Of a stretch of DNA of 36,174 nucleotides, positions 1-8,541 are shown in pieces. This stretch comes from Defluviicoccus sp. Its GTDB lineage: Bacteria > Pseudomonadota > Alphaproteobacteria > MPNO01. The notes under the pieces were generated by a model. It had not been told where the DNA came from. It searched no databases and saw only the letters and a program-made list of their open reading frames with translations. Position 1 is the stretch's first letter. The number at the start of each line of letters is the position of its first letter. Both the position numbers and the translations under genes were made by a program. The stretch is taken from NCBI GenBank assembly GCA_022823775.1, contig JAJEHI010000015.1:1-36174 (forward strand). Direction: 5' to 3'.

Positions 1-1562
1 GCGAGCGAGTGGACCCAGCCTTTCATGCGGCCCTTCGCGTTGGCGATCTGGTCGCCGGTGAAGAAGTCGTCCAGATCGACCTTCTCGATCGGGTAGACCG
101 GCCGGAGGAAGTCGCTCTCGAAGCCGAACGGCACCGTGGCGTCGATCCCCATGCCGCCCTCGAACCGCGTGTTGGACGCCGTCCATTCGCGGTCGCCCGC
201 CGTCATGCGCTCGGCCGGCATGAAGGTCTGCCCGCGCCCGCCCGGGATCGGGTTGAGGATGTCGGTATGCGGGTTGACCCTCGTGGTCAGGCACCACATC
301 ACGTCGTCCATGTCGTAGGGGTCGGTGTCCTCGGAGACCGCGATGCAGAGGCGCGAGCCCTGCGAGGTCGACAGGATCGCCGACATGAAGTTGCGCTGCC
401 AGCCCTCGTCGATCCGGTTGCGCTTCTTGACCTGGATGATCGCGCCGCCCCAGTCGGTCATGCAGTAGGGGATCACGCAGTCCTGGATGATGCCGGGCTG
501 CATGCGCTCGCACAGCTCGAACATCGCGGATTCGCGCACCGTGGTGTCGATATTGTGGTCGTCGAGCGTGTGGACGCCGAGCGCGAAGATGATCGGCTTG
601 GTCGCCGGGTCGCGCATGGTGACGCCGGTGACGTGGAAGGTCGGCGCCTTGTAGGCCTTGCCCATGTAGCCGGCCCATTCCGGGTGGAAGTGGAACCGCC
701 CCTGGACGCCGGCCTCCTCGGCCTCCGCGGTCTCGTAGCGGCGGTCGCGCGGGTTGACGTAGCCTTCGAGCACCAGCTCGCAATCGGCGAGCGCCAGCGC
801 ATCGACGGTGCGCGCCTTGACCATCCGGACCGGAGAGCCCTGCACCGCGCCCGCGATGCCGATCTCGTCGCAGCCCTGCGGCAGGATCACGTAGTCGAAG
901 CCCGCGCCGGCGAGCAGCGTGCAGGACGGCGGCACGCCGAAGCACATCGTGATCGGCACCGGCTTGTCGTCCTTGTAGTGCTTGGAAACGACCTGCCACA
1001 TATGCGAGCCGGGCGAGATCTGGAACGTGCCGACATTGCCCCAGCGGAAATTCATCCGGTTGTAGCCGAGGTCGGAACCGCCGTCGAAATACTCGCCGGT
1101 CACCACGCGGTTGCCGGAACCGACGGTGAGCTCGGGCTCGTAGGTGGTGTGGCGGATCGGCACCATGTGCTCGTTGACGTCGGCCGGGTTCTCGATGACG
1201 TGCTGCTGGCAGGGCGCCCGGTCCTGGGGAACGATCTCCGGCGGGAGCGGGTGCGACAGCGCGTGCGCGAGCCTGCGCGTGCGGTGGGTGTTGTCGGTCC
1301 AGCCGAACATCTTGTTGATCACCTCGATGTCACCGAACAGGTTGGTGACGAGGCGGTGATTGGGCTTGCCCTTGACGTTGTTGAACAGGATCGGGCAGCC
1401 GCCATCCATCTGCTTCTGGATCGCGGTGAGTTCCAGATCGGGATCGACCTCCTTGTCGGTCTCGATCAGGTCGCCCTCGGATCTGAGCCATTCCAGCGAA
1501 TTGCGCAAATCGTTGATCGCGTCGACGGGCGCGCCGAGCGCTTCTTTCTTGGCGGTGCTCAT
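1..1562 (-). CDS. UbiD-family prFMN-dependent decarboxylase (3' end beyond window)
   Basis: Members of this family reversibly decarboxylate aromatic or unsaturated acids with prenylated FMN supplied by UbiX. Read on the minus strand from ATG at 1562, which is preceded by a strong AAGAGGAG ribosome site, the protein begins MSTAKKEALGAPVDAI and stays open for 520 residues to the window edge. That is already the usual length of the family, so only the extreme C-terminus is missing. Family-like stretches include LFNNVKGKPNHRLVTNLFG near the N-terminus, RWGNVGTFQISPGSHMWQ, and ADCELVLEGYV, which corresponds to the segment carrying the catalytic glutamates. No UbiX is in view. The substrate is not deducible; an aromatic or alpha,beta-unsaturated carboxylate is likely, since an acyl-CoA ligase lies directly upstream on the same strand. 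Confidence 0.9.
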   Translation of the reverse strand, partial: MSTAKKEALGAPVDAINDLRNSLEWLRSEGDLIETDKEVDPDLELTAIQKQMDGGCPILFNNVKGKPNHRLVTNLFGDIEVINKMFGWTDNTHRTRRLAHALSHPLPPEIVPQDRAPCQQHVIENPADVNEHMVPIRHTTYEPELTVGSGNRVVTGEYFDGGSDLGYNRMNFRWGNVGTFQISPGSHMWQVVSKHYKDDKPVPITMCFGVPPSCTLLAGAGFDYVILPQGCDEIGIAGAVQGSPVRMVKARTVDALALADCELVLEGYVNPRDRRYETAEAEEAGVQGRFHFHPEWAGYMGKAYKAPTFHVTGVTMRDPATKPIIFALGVHTLDDHNIDTTVRESAMFELCERMQPGIIQDCVIPYCMTDWGGAIIQVKKRNRIDEGWQRNFMSAILSTSQGSRLCIAVSEDTDPYDMDDVMWCLTTRVNPHTDILNPIPGGRGQTFMPAERMTAGDREWTASNTRFEGGMGIDATVPFGFESDFLRPVYPIEKVDLDDFFTGDQIANAKGRMKGWVHSL

Positions 1563-1698
1563 GAGGTCTCCTCTTGGCGTCTCCGTATGACCGCGTTTGT
1601 CGGCGATCGGAGCGGTGTGTTGCCGCGTTAGTCGGCGGCGTCCACGAGCGGCGGGCCCATCCCGCCGCCACGCGCCTTGCTCTCATGCAAGAAGCAAC

Positions 1699-1714
1699 CC
1701 GGGCCGCGGCCCGG
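1699..1714. repeat. 16-bp perfect GC palindrome upstream of the UbiD gene
   Basis: In the 278-bp gap between the ligase stop and the UbiD start, the string CCGGGCCGCGGCCCGG is a perfect inverted repeat. It could form a hairpin that terminates or attenuates ligase transcripts, or could be an operator. No U-tract follows on the minus strand, so a classical intrinsic terminator is not supported. The rest of the gap has no recognisable gene. Confidence 0.4.
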
Positions 1715-1840
1715 ATTCCGGGGCAAATCTACGGCCTTTGGCAGGAATTGCAAAGAAAACCACTGTTTTCCGCGAAACAATCGATCAACGGATGCCATAA
1801 CGAAAACACACGAGCGGATGAGGATCGGCAAGAATCCGGT

Positions 1841-3433
1841 CTAGCGAGCCTGCGCTTCCTCCCACATAGCGCGGAGGTCCGGCCGGCGCACCTTGCCCCG
1901 GTCGTTCTTGGGCAGGGCGTCGACGAAGTGGATCTCCTTCGGCACCCGGTACTCCGGCAGGCCGGTCCGGCAATGCTCGGCGATCTCGGCGGCGGTCAGA
2001 GTCTGGCCGGTGCGGCCGACGACATAGCAGACGACCTCCTCGCCATAGATCGGGTGAGGCACGCCGACGGCGGCGGCCTCGTGCACCTTGGGATGGCGGA
2101 GAAGCACGTTGTCGATCTCGGCGGGAGAGATGTTGACGCCGCCGCGGATAATCAGGTCCTTGAGGCGGCCGGTCACGGTGATGAAGCCGTCTTCGTCCAT
2201 CACCGCGAGATCGCCGAGAGGGATGCGCCGGCCCCTGAGTTCCTCGCGCTCTCCGTCGACCGACATCGAGGCGACCACGCATTGCGGACCGCCCAGCGTG
2301 ACCTCGCCCTCGACGCCAGGCGGGCAACGGTTGCCGTCCTCGTCGAGGATGAGGAATTCCTGGTGCTTGGCGGGCGGGCCGACGGTTCCCTTGCGGTTGT
2401 AGTAGTGACGGTTGCCGCACACCCAGCCGCCCTCGGAACAGCCATAGAACTGGAGAAGCCTGATCCCGTAGCGGTCCTCGAACTGCTGCCAGCGCTCGGG
2501 CGCGAGCGGAGCCGTGCTGGAGCTCATGAACCTGAGCGAGGCGATCTCCTCCCGGTCGATCTCCACCGGGTCGTCGAGCAGCATGTTGATGACCGTCGGG
2601 ATACCGATCGAGAAGGTGATCCGGTTGTCCCTCACCCAGTCGAAGAAGCGGCTGTGCGAGAAGCGGCGCGCGAAATGCAGCGTGCATCCGGTCTGCATCC
2701 ACGGCAGCAGGCTCGCGCCCTGGGCCGAGTTCCAGCCGAAGGACCGGTACTCCAGCGTCCGGTCGTCCTCGGTCAGGCCGAGGAAATCGATCGTCGAAAG
2801 CCCGAACAGCCAATGCCCCAGCATGTCGCAGACGAAGAGCTTGGGCGTGTCGGTCGTACCCGAGGTGCAGTAGATGCTGCCGATGTCGTCGGCCGCGTTG
2901 TCGAAGTCGAGCTCGGGCTCGGCCGGCACCGCGGCCAGCCGGGCAAAGAACTCGTCCGACTCCGGATCGCCCTTCCGGCCCTTCTCCCAGCGCCCGAAAC
3001 GGACGATCTCGCCGTCCACGCCTTCGGTCATGCGCGCGCCTTCCATCGCCTCGTGCCACAGCGTCAGCTTCGGCGCGATGCCGCGCAGGATGGGCGCGAT
3101 GTAGCCGATGTTCATCTCGACATTGATCGGACAGATCGCCGCCCCGGCGCGCCAGATCCCCATCCAGAGGATCAGCTTTTCCAGCCGCTCTTCCGACAGC
3201 ACCGCGACATAGTCGCCGCGCCCGATTCCGCGATCGGCGAGGAAATTGGCGATGCGGTTCGCCTCGGCATGGAGCTCCCCCCAGGCGATCGCGCTGTCCT
3301 GATCGAGGTCGACGAGCGCGACCCGGTCGGGGTCGCGGGCCTTGTAGGAATCGAGAAGCGCCCTCACGGAGGTGAAGGGAATCGCCAGATCGTGCTCCGC
3401 GCCCGGTTCCGTCCCGCCCACGCGCTGCGTCAT
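1841..3433 (-). CDS. AMP-binding acyl-CoA ligase (ANL superfamily)
   Basis: ATP-dependent activation of a carboxylic acid to its CoA thioester through an acyl-adenylate. The 530-residue protein starts MTQRVGGTEPGAE; the frame is open further upstream, but that part is antisense to the next gene. ANL core motifs appear in order: the phosphate loop TSGTTDTPK (about residues 190-198, with Asp where Gly is usual), YGCSEGG (A5), GDLAVMDEDGFITVTGR (A7/A8 hinge), LKDLIIRGGVNISPAEID, and near the C-terminus PKNDRGKVRRPDL with the catalytic Lys region. It lies head-to-head with the MDR gene and upstream of UbiD on the same strand, so a shared catabolic pathway is plausible. Chain-length or aromatic preference cannot be read from sequence. 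Confidence 0.93.
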   Translation of the reverse strand: MTQRVGGTEPGAEHDLAIPFTSVRALLDSYKARDPDRVALVDLDQDSAIAWGELHAEANRIANFLADRGIGRGDYVAVLSEERLEKLILWMGIWRAGAAICPINVEMNIGYIAPILRGIAPKLTLWHEAMEGARMTEGVDGEIVRFGRWEKGRKGDPESDEFFARLAAVPAEPELDFDNAADDIGSIYCTSGTTDTPKLFVCDMLGHWLFGLSTIDFLGLTEDDRTLEYRSFGWNSAQGASLLPWMQTGCTLHFARRFSHSRFFDWVRDNRITFSIGIPTVINMLLDDPVEIDREEIASLRFMSSSTAPLAPERWQQFEDRYGIRLLQFYGCSEGGWVCGNRHYYNRKGTVGPPAKHQEFLILDEDGNRCPPGVEGEVTLGGPQCVVASMSVDGEREELRGRRIPLGDLAVMDEDGFITVTGRLKDLIIRGGVNISPAEIDNVLLRHPKVHEAAAVGVPHPIYGEEVVCYVVGRTGQTLTAAEIAEHCRTGLPEYRVPKEIHFVDALPKNDRGKVRRPDLRAMWEEAQAR

Positions 3434-3568
3434 GCCGGATACCCCGTATTCCTGAAAATCGGCGCGATAGTCGTCAGGCGCCCCGTAGCGGTCAAGCCGG
3501 AGGCCAGGGTTCCGCGTGACCGGGCCGGGTGATAGGTTCCCGGCCGGAATTCCCAGGGGGAGAGAGCC

Positions 3569-4567
3569 ATGCGTGGTGTGGTGATACGCGAGTTCGGACC
3601 GCTCGATACGCACAGGCTGGAGGAGGTGGCGGATCCGGCGCCGGGGGCGGACGAGGTGTTGATCGACATCCACGCCATCGGACTCAACTATCCCGACACG
3701 CTGATGATGCAGGGCCGCTACCAGGTCAAGCCCGAGACCCCCTTCGTGCCCGGGCGCGACGCGGCGGGCACGGTCGCCGCCGTGGGCGCCAATGTCAGCC
3801 ACGTAAAGCCCGGCGACCGGGTGGCTTCGGTCTATACCTTCGGCGCCTATGCCGAGCGGCGCGTGGTGCCGAAGGAGCGGTGCTGGCCGCTTCCCGACAA
3901 GGTCGATTTCGTCACCGGCGCGGGGATGATGACGACCTATCTTACCTCTTATGTCGCGCTCATCGTCCGCGCGCGGCTCGCGACCGGCGATACGGTGCTG
4001 GTCCTCGGCGCGTCGGGCGGCGTTGGGCTCGCGGCAATCGAGATCTCCAAGGCCAGGGGCGCCACGGCCATCGCGGGCTCGACCTCGATGTCGCCCGAGC
4101 GGGTCGCGCTGATCGAGGCGCATGGCGCGGACCACGTCATCGACCTCTCCGGCGACAACGTGCGCGACCGGCTCCGCGAGCAGGTCTACGCGGTCACCGA
4201 CAGGCGGGGCGTTGACATCGTGCTGGACCCGATCGGCGGCGATTTCTTCGATGCCGCGATCCGCGCGCTCGCGTTTTCCGGGCGCATCCTCGCGGTCGGC
4301 TTCGCCGCCGGACGCATCCCGGAAGCGAAGGCGGGCTATTTCAACGTGCGCAACCTGACCATGATGGGCGTCGCGCTGGACCTCCATTTCCGCCATCGTC
4401 CCGATCTGATGACCGATGCCGTGGCCGAGATCATGGCGATGTGCGAGCGTGGCGAGGTCAACCCCCAGGTAACCGGCGTACACGCGCTGGAAGATTTCCA
4501 GTCGGTGATCCCGATGTTCCAGGAGCACGGGGTGAAGGGGAAGATGGTGCTGACGACGGGGCGCTAG
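3569..4567 (+). CDS. MDR-family NADPH:quinone oxidoreductase-like protein
   Basis: Medium-chain dehydrogenase/reductase of the zinc-free quinone or enoyl reductase branch, 332 residues, cytosolic, using NAD(P)H. It begins MRGVVIREFGPLDTHRLEEV after a GGGGAGAGAGCC ribosome site. Visible family marks are GLNYPDTLMMQGRY, FVPGRDAAGTVAAVG, and the Rossmann motif VLVLGASGGVGLAAIEIS (about residues 137-154). VLDPIGGDFFDAAIRALAF matches the C-terminal core. The Cys/His zinc ligands of alcohol dehydrogenases are absent, which favours the quinone or 2-alkenal reductase type. It is divergent from the acyl-CoA ligase and is followed 16 bp later by the SnoaL-like gene, probably as one transcript. A role in reducing an unsaturated acyl intermediate is inference. 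Confidence 0.9.
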   Translation: MRGVVIREFGPLDTHRLEEVADPAPGADEVLIDIHAIGLNYPDTLMMQGRYQVKPETPFVPGRDAAGTVAAVGANVSHVKPGDRVASVYTFGAYAERRVVPKERCWPLPDKVDFVTGAGMMTTYLTSYVALIVRARLATGDTVLVLGASGGVGLAAIEISKARGATAIAGSTSMSPERVALIEAHGADHVIDLSGDNVRDRLREQVYAVTDRRGVDIVLDPIGGDFFDAAIRALAFSGRILAVGFAAGRIPEAKAGYFNVRNLTMMGVALDLHFRHRPDLMTDAVAEIMAMCERGEVNPQVTGVHALEDFQSVIPMFQEHGVKGKMVLTTGR

Positions 4568-4583
4568 CCCGCGGGAGGACGAG

Positions 4584-5012
4584 ATGGCGGTGGACAGGAA
4601 AGAGCTCGAGGCCTGGGTCGAGGACTTCACCGAGGCCTTCAACCGGGAGAACATCGACGAGGTGATGGCCTACTTCGCCGACGACGCGATCTATGACGAG
4701 TTCCATGGCGAACGCCATGTCGGCAAGGAAGCGATCCGTGCCGCGTTCGAGCCGCAATTCGAAGGCAGGTACGGCAGGATGAGGTTCCACACGGAGGACA
4801 TGTTCCTCGACGTGGAGACCGGCAAGGCCATGATCAGCTGGCTGCTCACCCTGGAGAGCGGCGATCGCGCGGGCGGCTGGCGCGGACTCGACCTCCTCCA
4901 TTTCCGCGACGGCAAGCTGGTCGAGAAGCACACCTACGCCAAGACCCAGCGCCCCCGGATCGACAAGAAGGAAGATTCGGACGCGGTGCGCCGCGCGATC
5001 GACGAAACCTAG
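4584..5012 (+). CDS. SnoaL-like / NTF2-fold small protein
   Basis: A 142-residue cytosolic protein starting MAVDRKELEAWVEDFTEAFN after GCGGGAGGACGAG. The N-terminal helix with FTEAFNREN, then VMAYFADDAIYDEFHG and KEAIRAAFEPQFEG, is the standard cone-fold pattern of SnoaL/NTF2-like proteins, which act as isomerases, cyclases, hydratases or simple ligand binders. The second half (SWLLTLESGDRAGGWRGLDL, then LHFRDGKLVEKHTYAKTQRP) fits the beta-sheet of the fold. It lies 16 bp downstream of the MDR gene and is probably co-transcribed. The stop codon lies inside the left arm of the inverted repeat at 5007-5197. Reaction unknown. Confidence 0.85.
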   Translation: MAVDRKELEAWVEDFTEAFNRENIDEVMAYFADDAIYDEFHGERHVGKEAIRAAFEPQFEGRYGRMRFHTEDMFLDVETGKAMISWLLTLESGDRAGGWRGLDLLHFRDGKLVEKHTYAKTQRPRIDKKEDSDAVRRAIDET

Positions 5013-5197
5013 AGCCTATCCGTTTTAGATGGGACCGGGGGCGGCGTGGCGTCCCTCGATACGGCGCTTCGCGCCTACTCGGGATGAGGGGGATTTATTT
5101 CCGCCCGCACCCCATCCCTCACCCTGAGTAGCGGCGAAGCCGCGTATCGAAGGGCGTGCTTCGACGGTTCCATGAAAAACGGACACGCCCTAGAGGT
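5007..5197. repeat. Long imperfect inverted repeat between convergent genes
   Basis: The outer arms read CCTAGAGCCTATCCGTTTT on the left and, reversed, CCTCTAGGGCGTGTCCGTTTT on the right. The inner arms are 5049-5086 (CCCTCGATACGGCGC...) and 5114-5152 (...CGTATCGAAGGG), each also self-complementary around CGCTTCGCG- or GCGGCGAAGCC-type cores. The element fills the whole space between the SnoaL-like stop and the livF stop, and both TAG stops fall within its ends. It resembles the dispersed palindromic intergenic elements of GC-rich alphaproteobacteria and could serve as a bidirectional terminator. Whether it is still mobile cannot be judged here. Confidence 0.75.
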
Positions 5198-5927
5198 CGG
5201 TGCCGAGATAGTACTGCTTGACGAGTTCGTTCTCGCGCAGCGCGTCGGCGCTCTCGCCGGCGAGCGCCATCTCTCCGTGGACGATGACGTAGCCGCGATC
5301 GGCGATCTTGATCGCCTGGTTGAAGTTCTGCTCGGCCATCAGCACGGTGAGCCCGTGCTCGTCCTTGAGTTCCTTGATCTTGGCGATCATCCGGCTGACC
5401 AGGATCGGCGCCAGGCCGACCGAGGGTTCGTCGACCAGCAGCAGCCTGGGGGACGACATCAGGGCGCGCGCGATGGCGAGCATCTGCTGCTCCCCGCCGC
5501 TCATGGAGCCCGCGAGCTGGCGCCGGCGCTGGGCGAGTACGGGAAAGGCCTCGAAACAGAAGGCGAGATTGTCCGACAGCAGCGCCCGCGCCGCGCCCCG
5601 GAAGGCGCCGAGGGTCAGGTTTTCCTCGACCGTCAGGCGCGGGAACAGCCGCCGCCCTTCGGGCACCAAGCCGATGCCGCGCTCGACCACCTCGCGCGGG
5701 GCGAGCCCGACGAGATCGATCTTCTCGCCGTCGATCTCGACATCGATCCGCCCGCTCTCGGGCCGGACGATCCCCATGATGCATTTCAGCAGGGTCGATT
5801 TGCCGTTGCCGTTGGTGCCCAGCAGCGCCACGGTCTCGCCCTCGCGCACGTTGAGCGAGACGCCGTGCAGCACCCGCACCGTGCCGTAGCCGGCCTCCAC
5901 CCCCTCGACGGTCAGTTCAATCGCCAA
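5190..5927 (-). CDS. livF: HAAT-type ABC transporter ATPase LivF
   Basis: One of two cytosolic ATPases of a branched-chain amino acid/amide type uptake system. It is 245 residues with Walker A LLGTNGNGKSTLL, the ABC signature SGGEQQMLAIARALMS and Walker B LLLVDEPSVGLAP. The C-terminus HGEMALAGESADAL and the ending QYYLGTDL are typical of LivF. The frame runs open further upstream without homology. TTG at 5927, giving MAIELTVEGVEAGYG, is the best start because it overlaps the livG stop by 11 bases and gives the normal family length. It is the last gene of the livK-H-M-G-F run, ending in the inverted repeat. Confidence 0.93.
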   Translation of the reverse strand: MAIELTVEGVEAGYGTVRVLHGVSLNVREGETVALLGTNGNGKSTLLKCIMGIVRPESGRIDVEIDGEKIDLVGLAPREVVERGIGLVPEGRRLFPRLTVEENLTLGAFRGAARALLSDNLAFCFEAFPVLAQRRRQLAGSMSGGEQQMLAIARALMSSPRLLLVDEPSVGLAPILVSRMIAKIKELKDEHGLTVLMAEQNFNQAIKIADRGYVIVHGEMALAGESADALRENELVKQYYLGTDL

Positions 5928-6639
5928 GATACGCCCTCTCGACGGCGGGATCGGCGACGACGGCGTCGGGCTCGCCGTCGGCGATCTTCTTCCCTGCATC
6001 CAGCACCACGATGCGCTGCGAGAACCGCATCACCGCGCGCATGATGTGCTCGATCATGATGATGGTCACCCCGCTCTCGTTGAGACGGAACAGGATTTCG
6101 AGCAGCTCGTCGACCTCGTTGGAGGACAGTCCGGCCATCGCCTCGTCCGAGATCAGAAGCTGCGGACGGGCGGCGAGCGCGCGCGCGAGTTCGAGCTTGC
6201 GCATCTCGATCTGGGTGAGCCCGGCGGAGATCGCGTCGGCGCGCGGGCCGAGACCCATGGACTGGAGGACCTCTTCCGCCCGGTCGTCCCGCTCCGCGCC
6301 GCTCGCGCCCGTCGCGTATTCGATGGTGATGGCGAGGTTCTCGCGCACGGTCTGGCTGCGGAACGGGCGCGGGATCTGGAAGCTGCGGGCGATGCCGAGC
6401 CGGGTGCGCCGGTGCGGCTTCAGGCTGCCGAGGTCGCGGCCCCGGAACCGGACCGTCCCGGTATAGTTGCCGAGCGCCCCGGAGATGCAGTTGATCATCG
6501 TCGTCTTGCCGGAGCCGTTCGGTCCGATCAACCCGAGCCTTTCGCCCTCATAGACCTCGGCGTTGACGGAATCGAGCGCGACGAACCCGCCGAAACGCAT
6601 CGTCAGGTCCTCGACCGCGAGGATGGTCTCGCCCGTCAT
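5917..6639 (-). CDS. livG: HAAT-type ABC transporter ATPase LivG
   Basis: Second ATPase of the transporter, 240 residues, starting MTGETILAVEDLTMRFGG. Walker A is LIGPNGSGKTTMINCI, the signature region GLTQIEMRKLELARALA is the LivG version, in which LTQ replaces the LSGG signature, and Walker B is LLISDEAMAGL. Canonical LivG proteins have DEP at that last site; here it reads DEA, with the catalytic Glu kept. Its ATG overlaps the livM stop (ATGA), indicating translational coupling. The C-terminal FSQRIVVLDAGKKIADGEP and ERAYLGD are standard for the family. Confidence 0.93.
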   Translation of the reverse strand: MTGETILAVEDLTMRFGGFVALDSVNAEVYEGERLGLIGPNGSGKTTMINCISGALGNYTGTVRFRGRDLGSLKPHRRTRLGIARSFQIPRPFRSQTVRENLAITIEYATGASGAERDDRAEEVLQSMGLGPRADAISAGLTQIEMRKLELARALAARPQLLISDEAMAGLSSNEVDELLEILFRLNESGVTIIMIEHIMRAVMRFSQRIVVLDAGKKIADGEPDAVVADPAVERAYLGD

Positions 6640-7577
6640 CGTCCGCGTCCGAAATACTTGCGCACCAGACCGACGATCCCTTCCGGCGCGAGGGTCACGA
6701 ACAGCACCAGGACGAGACCCACGATCAGCAGGTTGAGCTCAGACGAGATGGTGACGTTGGCGATCTGTTGCGCCGTGCCGAGCAGCAGCGCGCCGATCAC
6801 CGGCCCCGCCCACATCGTCGTCCCGCCGATCATCGGCATGGCGATGGCGTTGACCGCATAGGCGAGGTTGAAGGCCGACGCGGGCTCGACGAAGCCGACA
6901 TAGAGCGGGAACGGCGCCCCTGCGATGCCCATCAGGAAGCCGGACAGGGTGGTCGCGATCAGCTTGAGCCTGAGCGTGGGGATGCCGGCGCATTCGGCGG
7001 CGATCTCGTCGTCGCGGATCGCGTGGAGTCCGCGCCCGAACTTGGCGCGCTCGATCCAGCGGGCGGCCGCCACCGCGATAACGGCAAGCACCAGCATCAC
7101 GAAGGTCAGGAACTTCACGTAATCGCCGAAGGGCTCCAGCGTGCGCGGGCGGATGACGTAAGCGCCTGTCGCGCCGCCGACATAGTCCCAGTTGACCATC
7201 AGGGTCTCGAGCACGACGGCGAGCGCCAGCGTGCCGATGGCGAAATAGACCCCGCGCAATCTGAGCGTGAGGTAGCCCATGCCGAGCCCCATCAGGCCGC
7301 AGACGATGCCGGAGAGCGGGATCATCACCAGGAGCGGCGCCTTGACCAGGTTGTAGAGGACGATGGCGGTATAGGCGCCGATGGCGAAGAACCCGGCGCT
7401 GCCGAAGTTCACATAGCCCATATAGCCGCCCATGATGTTCCACGCGGTGGCCAGCACCACGTACTGCAGCACCACGTAGGCGGCGAAGAACCAGAAGCTG
7501 TTGGCGATGATGTCGGTGACCGCGAGCAGCAACCCGATGGCGATCACCGCCCCGGCGCCGATCCAGAAGCGTGTCAT
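6636..7577 (-). CDS. livM: HAAT-type ABC transporter permease LivM
   Basis: Integral membrane permease of the transporter. It starts MTRFWIGAGAVIAIGLLLAV at ATG 7577; a GTG at 7586 in the same frame would add three residues and cannot be excluded. Many hydrophobic helices are visible, including the N-terminal one and FFAAYVVLQYVVLATAWNIM. The family stretch GYVNFGSAGFFAIGAYTAIV is followed by LRGVYFAIGTLALAVVLETL and the EAA-like cytoplasmic loop RDDEIAAECAGIPTLRLKL. It partners with LivH to form the membrane channel. It lies 12 bp after the livH stop and overlaps livG by 4 bases. Confidence 0.93.
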   Translation of the reverse strand: MTRFWIGAGAVIAIGLLLAVTDIIANSFWFFAAYVVLQYVVLATAWNIMGGYMGYVNFGSAGFFAIGAYTAIVLYNLVKAPLLVMIPLSGIVCGLMGLGMGYLTLRLRGVYFAIGTLALAVVLETLMVNWDYVGGATGAYVIRPRTLEPFGDYVKFLTFVMLVLAVIAVAAARWIERAKFGRGLHAIRDDEIAAECAGIPTLRLKLIATTLSGFLMGIAGAPFPLYVGFVEPASAFNLAYAVNAIAMPMIGGTTMWAGPVIGALLLGTAQQIANVTISSELNLLIVGLVLVLFVTLAPEGIVGLVRKYFGRGR

Positions 7578-7589
7578 TCCCGCCACGAA

Positions 7590-8462
7590 TCAGCGCCCGA
7601 ACAGGCCCTGCGGACGCACCGCAAGGGCGATCAGGAGGACGGAGAAAGCGACCGCGGGCGCCCATGACGGCCCGTAGAAGGTCGACACCAGGCTCTCGGC
7701 GACGCCGAGGATCAGCGCCGCCACCAGCGTTCCCGAAATCGAGCCGAGCCCGCCCAGCACCACGATGGCGAAGACCTGGCCGATATAGAGCCGCCCGACC
7801 GAGGGCTCGATCGGGATGATGATGATCAGCAGCGCGCCGGCGATCGCCGCGGTGCCGATGCCCAGTCCGAACCCGACCTGCTTGACCCGCACCGGATCGG
7901 CGGCCATCAGCTCGAGCGCGAGCCGGTCCTGCGAAACGGCGAGAATGGCGCGCCCGGTGAAGGTGCGGGCGAGATAGGTGTAGACGGCGGCGAACATCGC
8001 GATCGAGACCATGCAGGGCACGAACATCCGGGTCGGGATGCCGATCGTCCCGATCTCCCAGTTGCCGCCGATATAGGGCGCCTGGACCGAGCGGAAGTCG
8101 ACGCCGTAGGCCATGATCAGCACGACCTCGACGATGAACATGACGCCGAAGAAAAAGGCGAGGCCGCGCAGCGCCTCGTCGTCTCGTCGCTCGAAGGCTT
8201 CGTAGTAGAAGCGGTAAACCCCGACCCCGATCGCGTAGAAGACCGGCGCCGCGACCAGCCCGGTGAGGATGGGATCGAACCCCCACCACTCGTTGCCCAT
8301 ATAGGCGATATAGGCGCCGAGGATGACGAAGGCGGGGTGGGCGATGTTGACGATGTCGAGCTGGCCGAAGGTGATCGACAGCCCGAGGCTAACCGCCGCG
8401 TAAAACCCCCCGAGGAGCGCGCCCGCGACGAGCGCGTTCCAGAACAGGTCGAACGTGAACAC
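7590..8462 (-). CDS. livH: HAAT-type ABC transporter permease LivH
   Basis: Integral membrane permease, 290 residues, with a GTG start (MFTFDLFWNALVAGALLGGF). Conserved LivH stretches are FYAAVSLGLSITFGQLDIVN and IAHPAFVILGAYIAYMG, then the cytoplasmic coupling loop SQDRLALELMAADPVRVKQV and the end region VLGGLGSISGTLVAALILGV. About eight membrane segments can be seen. It lies 79 bp downstream of the binding-protein gene, separated by a small GC palindrome, and is followed closely by livM. Substrate specificity is not indicated; HAAT systems import branched amino acids, amides, urea or aromatic acids. Confidence 0.93.
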   Translation of the reverse strand: MFTFDLFWNALVAGALLGGFYAAVSLGLSITFGQLDIVNIAHPAFVILGAYIAYMGNEWWGFDPILTGLVAAPVFYAIGVGVYRFYYEAFERRDDEALRGLAFFFGVMFIVEVVLIMAYGVDFRSVQAPYIGGNWEIGTIGIPTRMFVPCMVSIAMFAAVYTYLARTFTGRAILAVSQDRLALELMAADPVRVKQVGFGLGIGTAAIAGALLIIIIPIEPSVGRLYIGQVFAIVVLGGLGSISGTLVAALILGVAESLVSTFYGPSWAPAVAFSVLLIALAVRPQGLFGR

Positions 8463-8497
8463 TTGAGGTCCGCCCCCCCTGCGACGCGGAAACCGGT

Positions 8498-8511
8498 GTC
8501 GCGGCCGCGAC
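8498..8511. repeat. GC palindrome between livK and livH
   Basis: GTCGCGGCCGCGAC is a perfect 14-bp inverted repeat in the 79-bp gap after the binding-protein stop. Hairpins at this place in other transporter operons protect the binding-protein mRNA or attenuate read-through, so that the binding protein is made in excess. That role is inferred here from position only. Confidence 0.35.
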
Positions 8512-8541
8512 GGGATCGATGCCCGCCGCGGCCGCTAGACG

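Noticed and set aside
9..1631. Long plus-strand open frame opposite the UbiD gene
   Set aside because: Its translation has no family motif and is rich in Arg/Ala/Val/Asp as expected of antisense GC-rich DNA. The minus strand gives a clean UbiD protein with a ribosome site.
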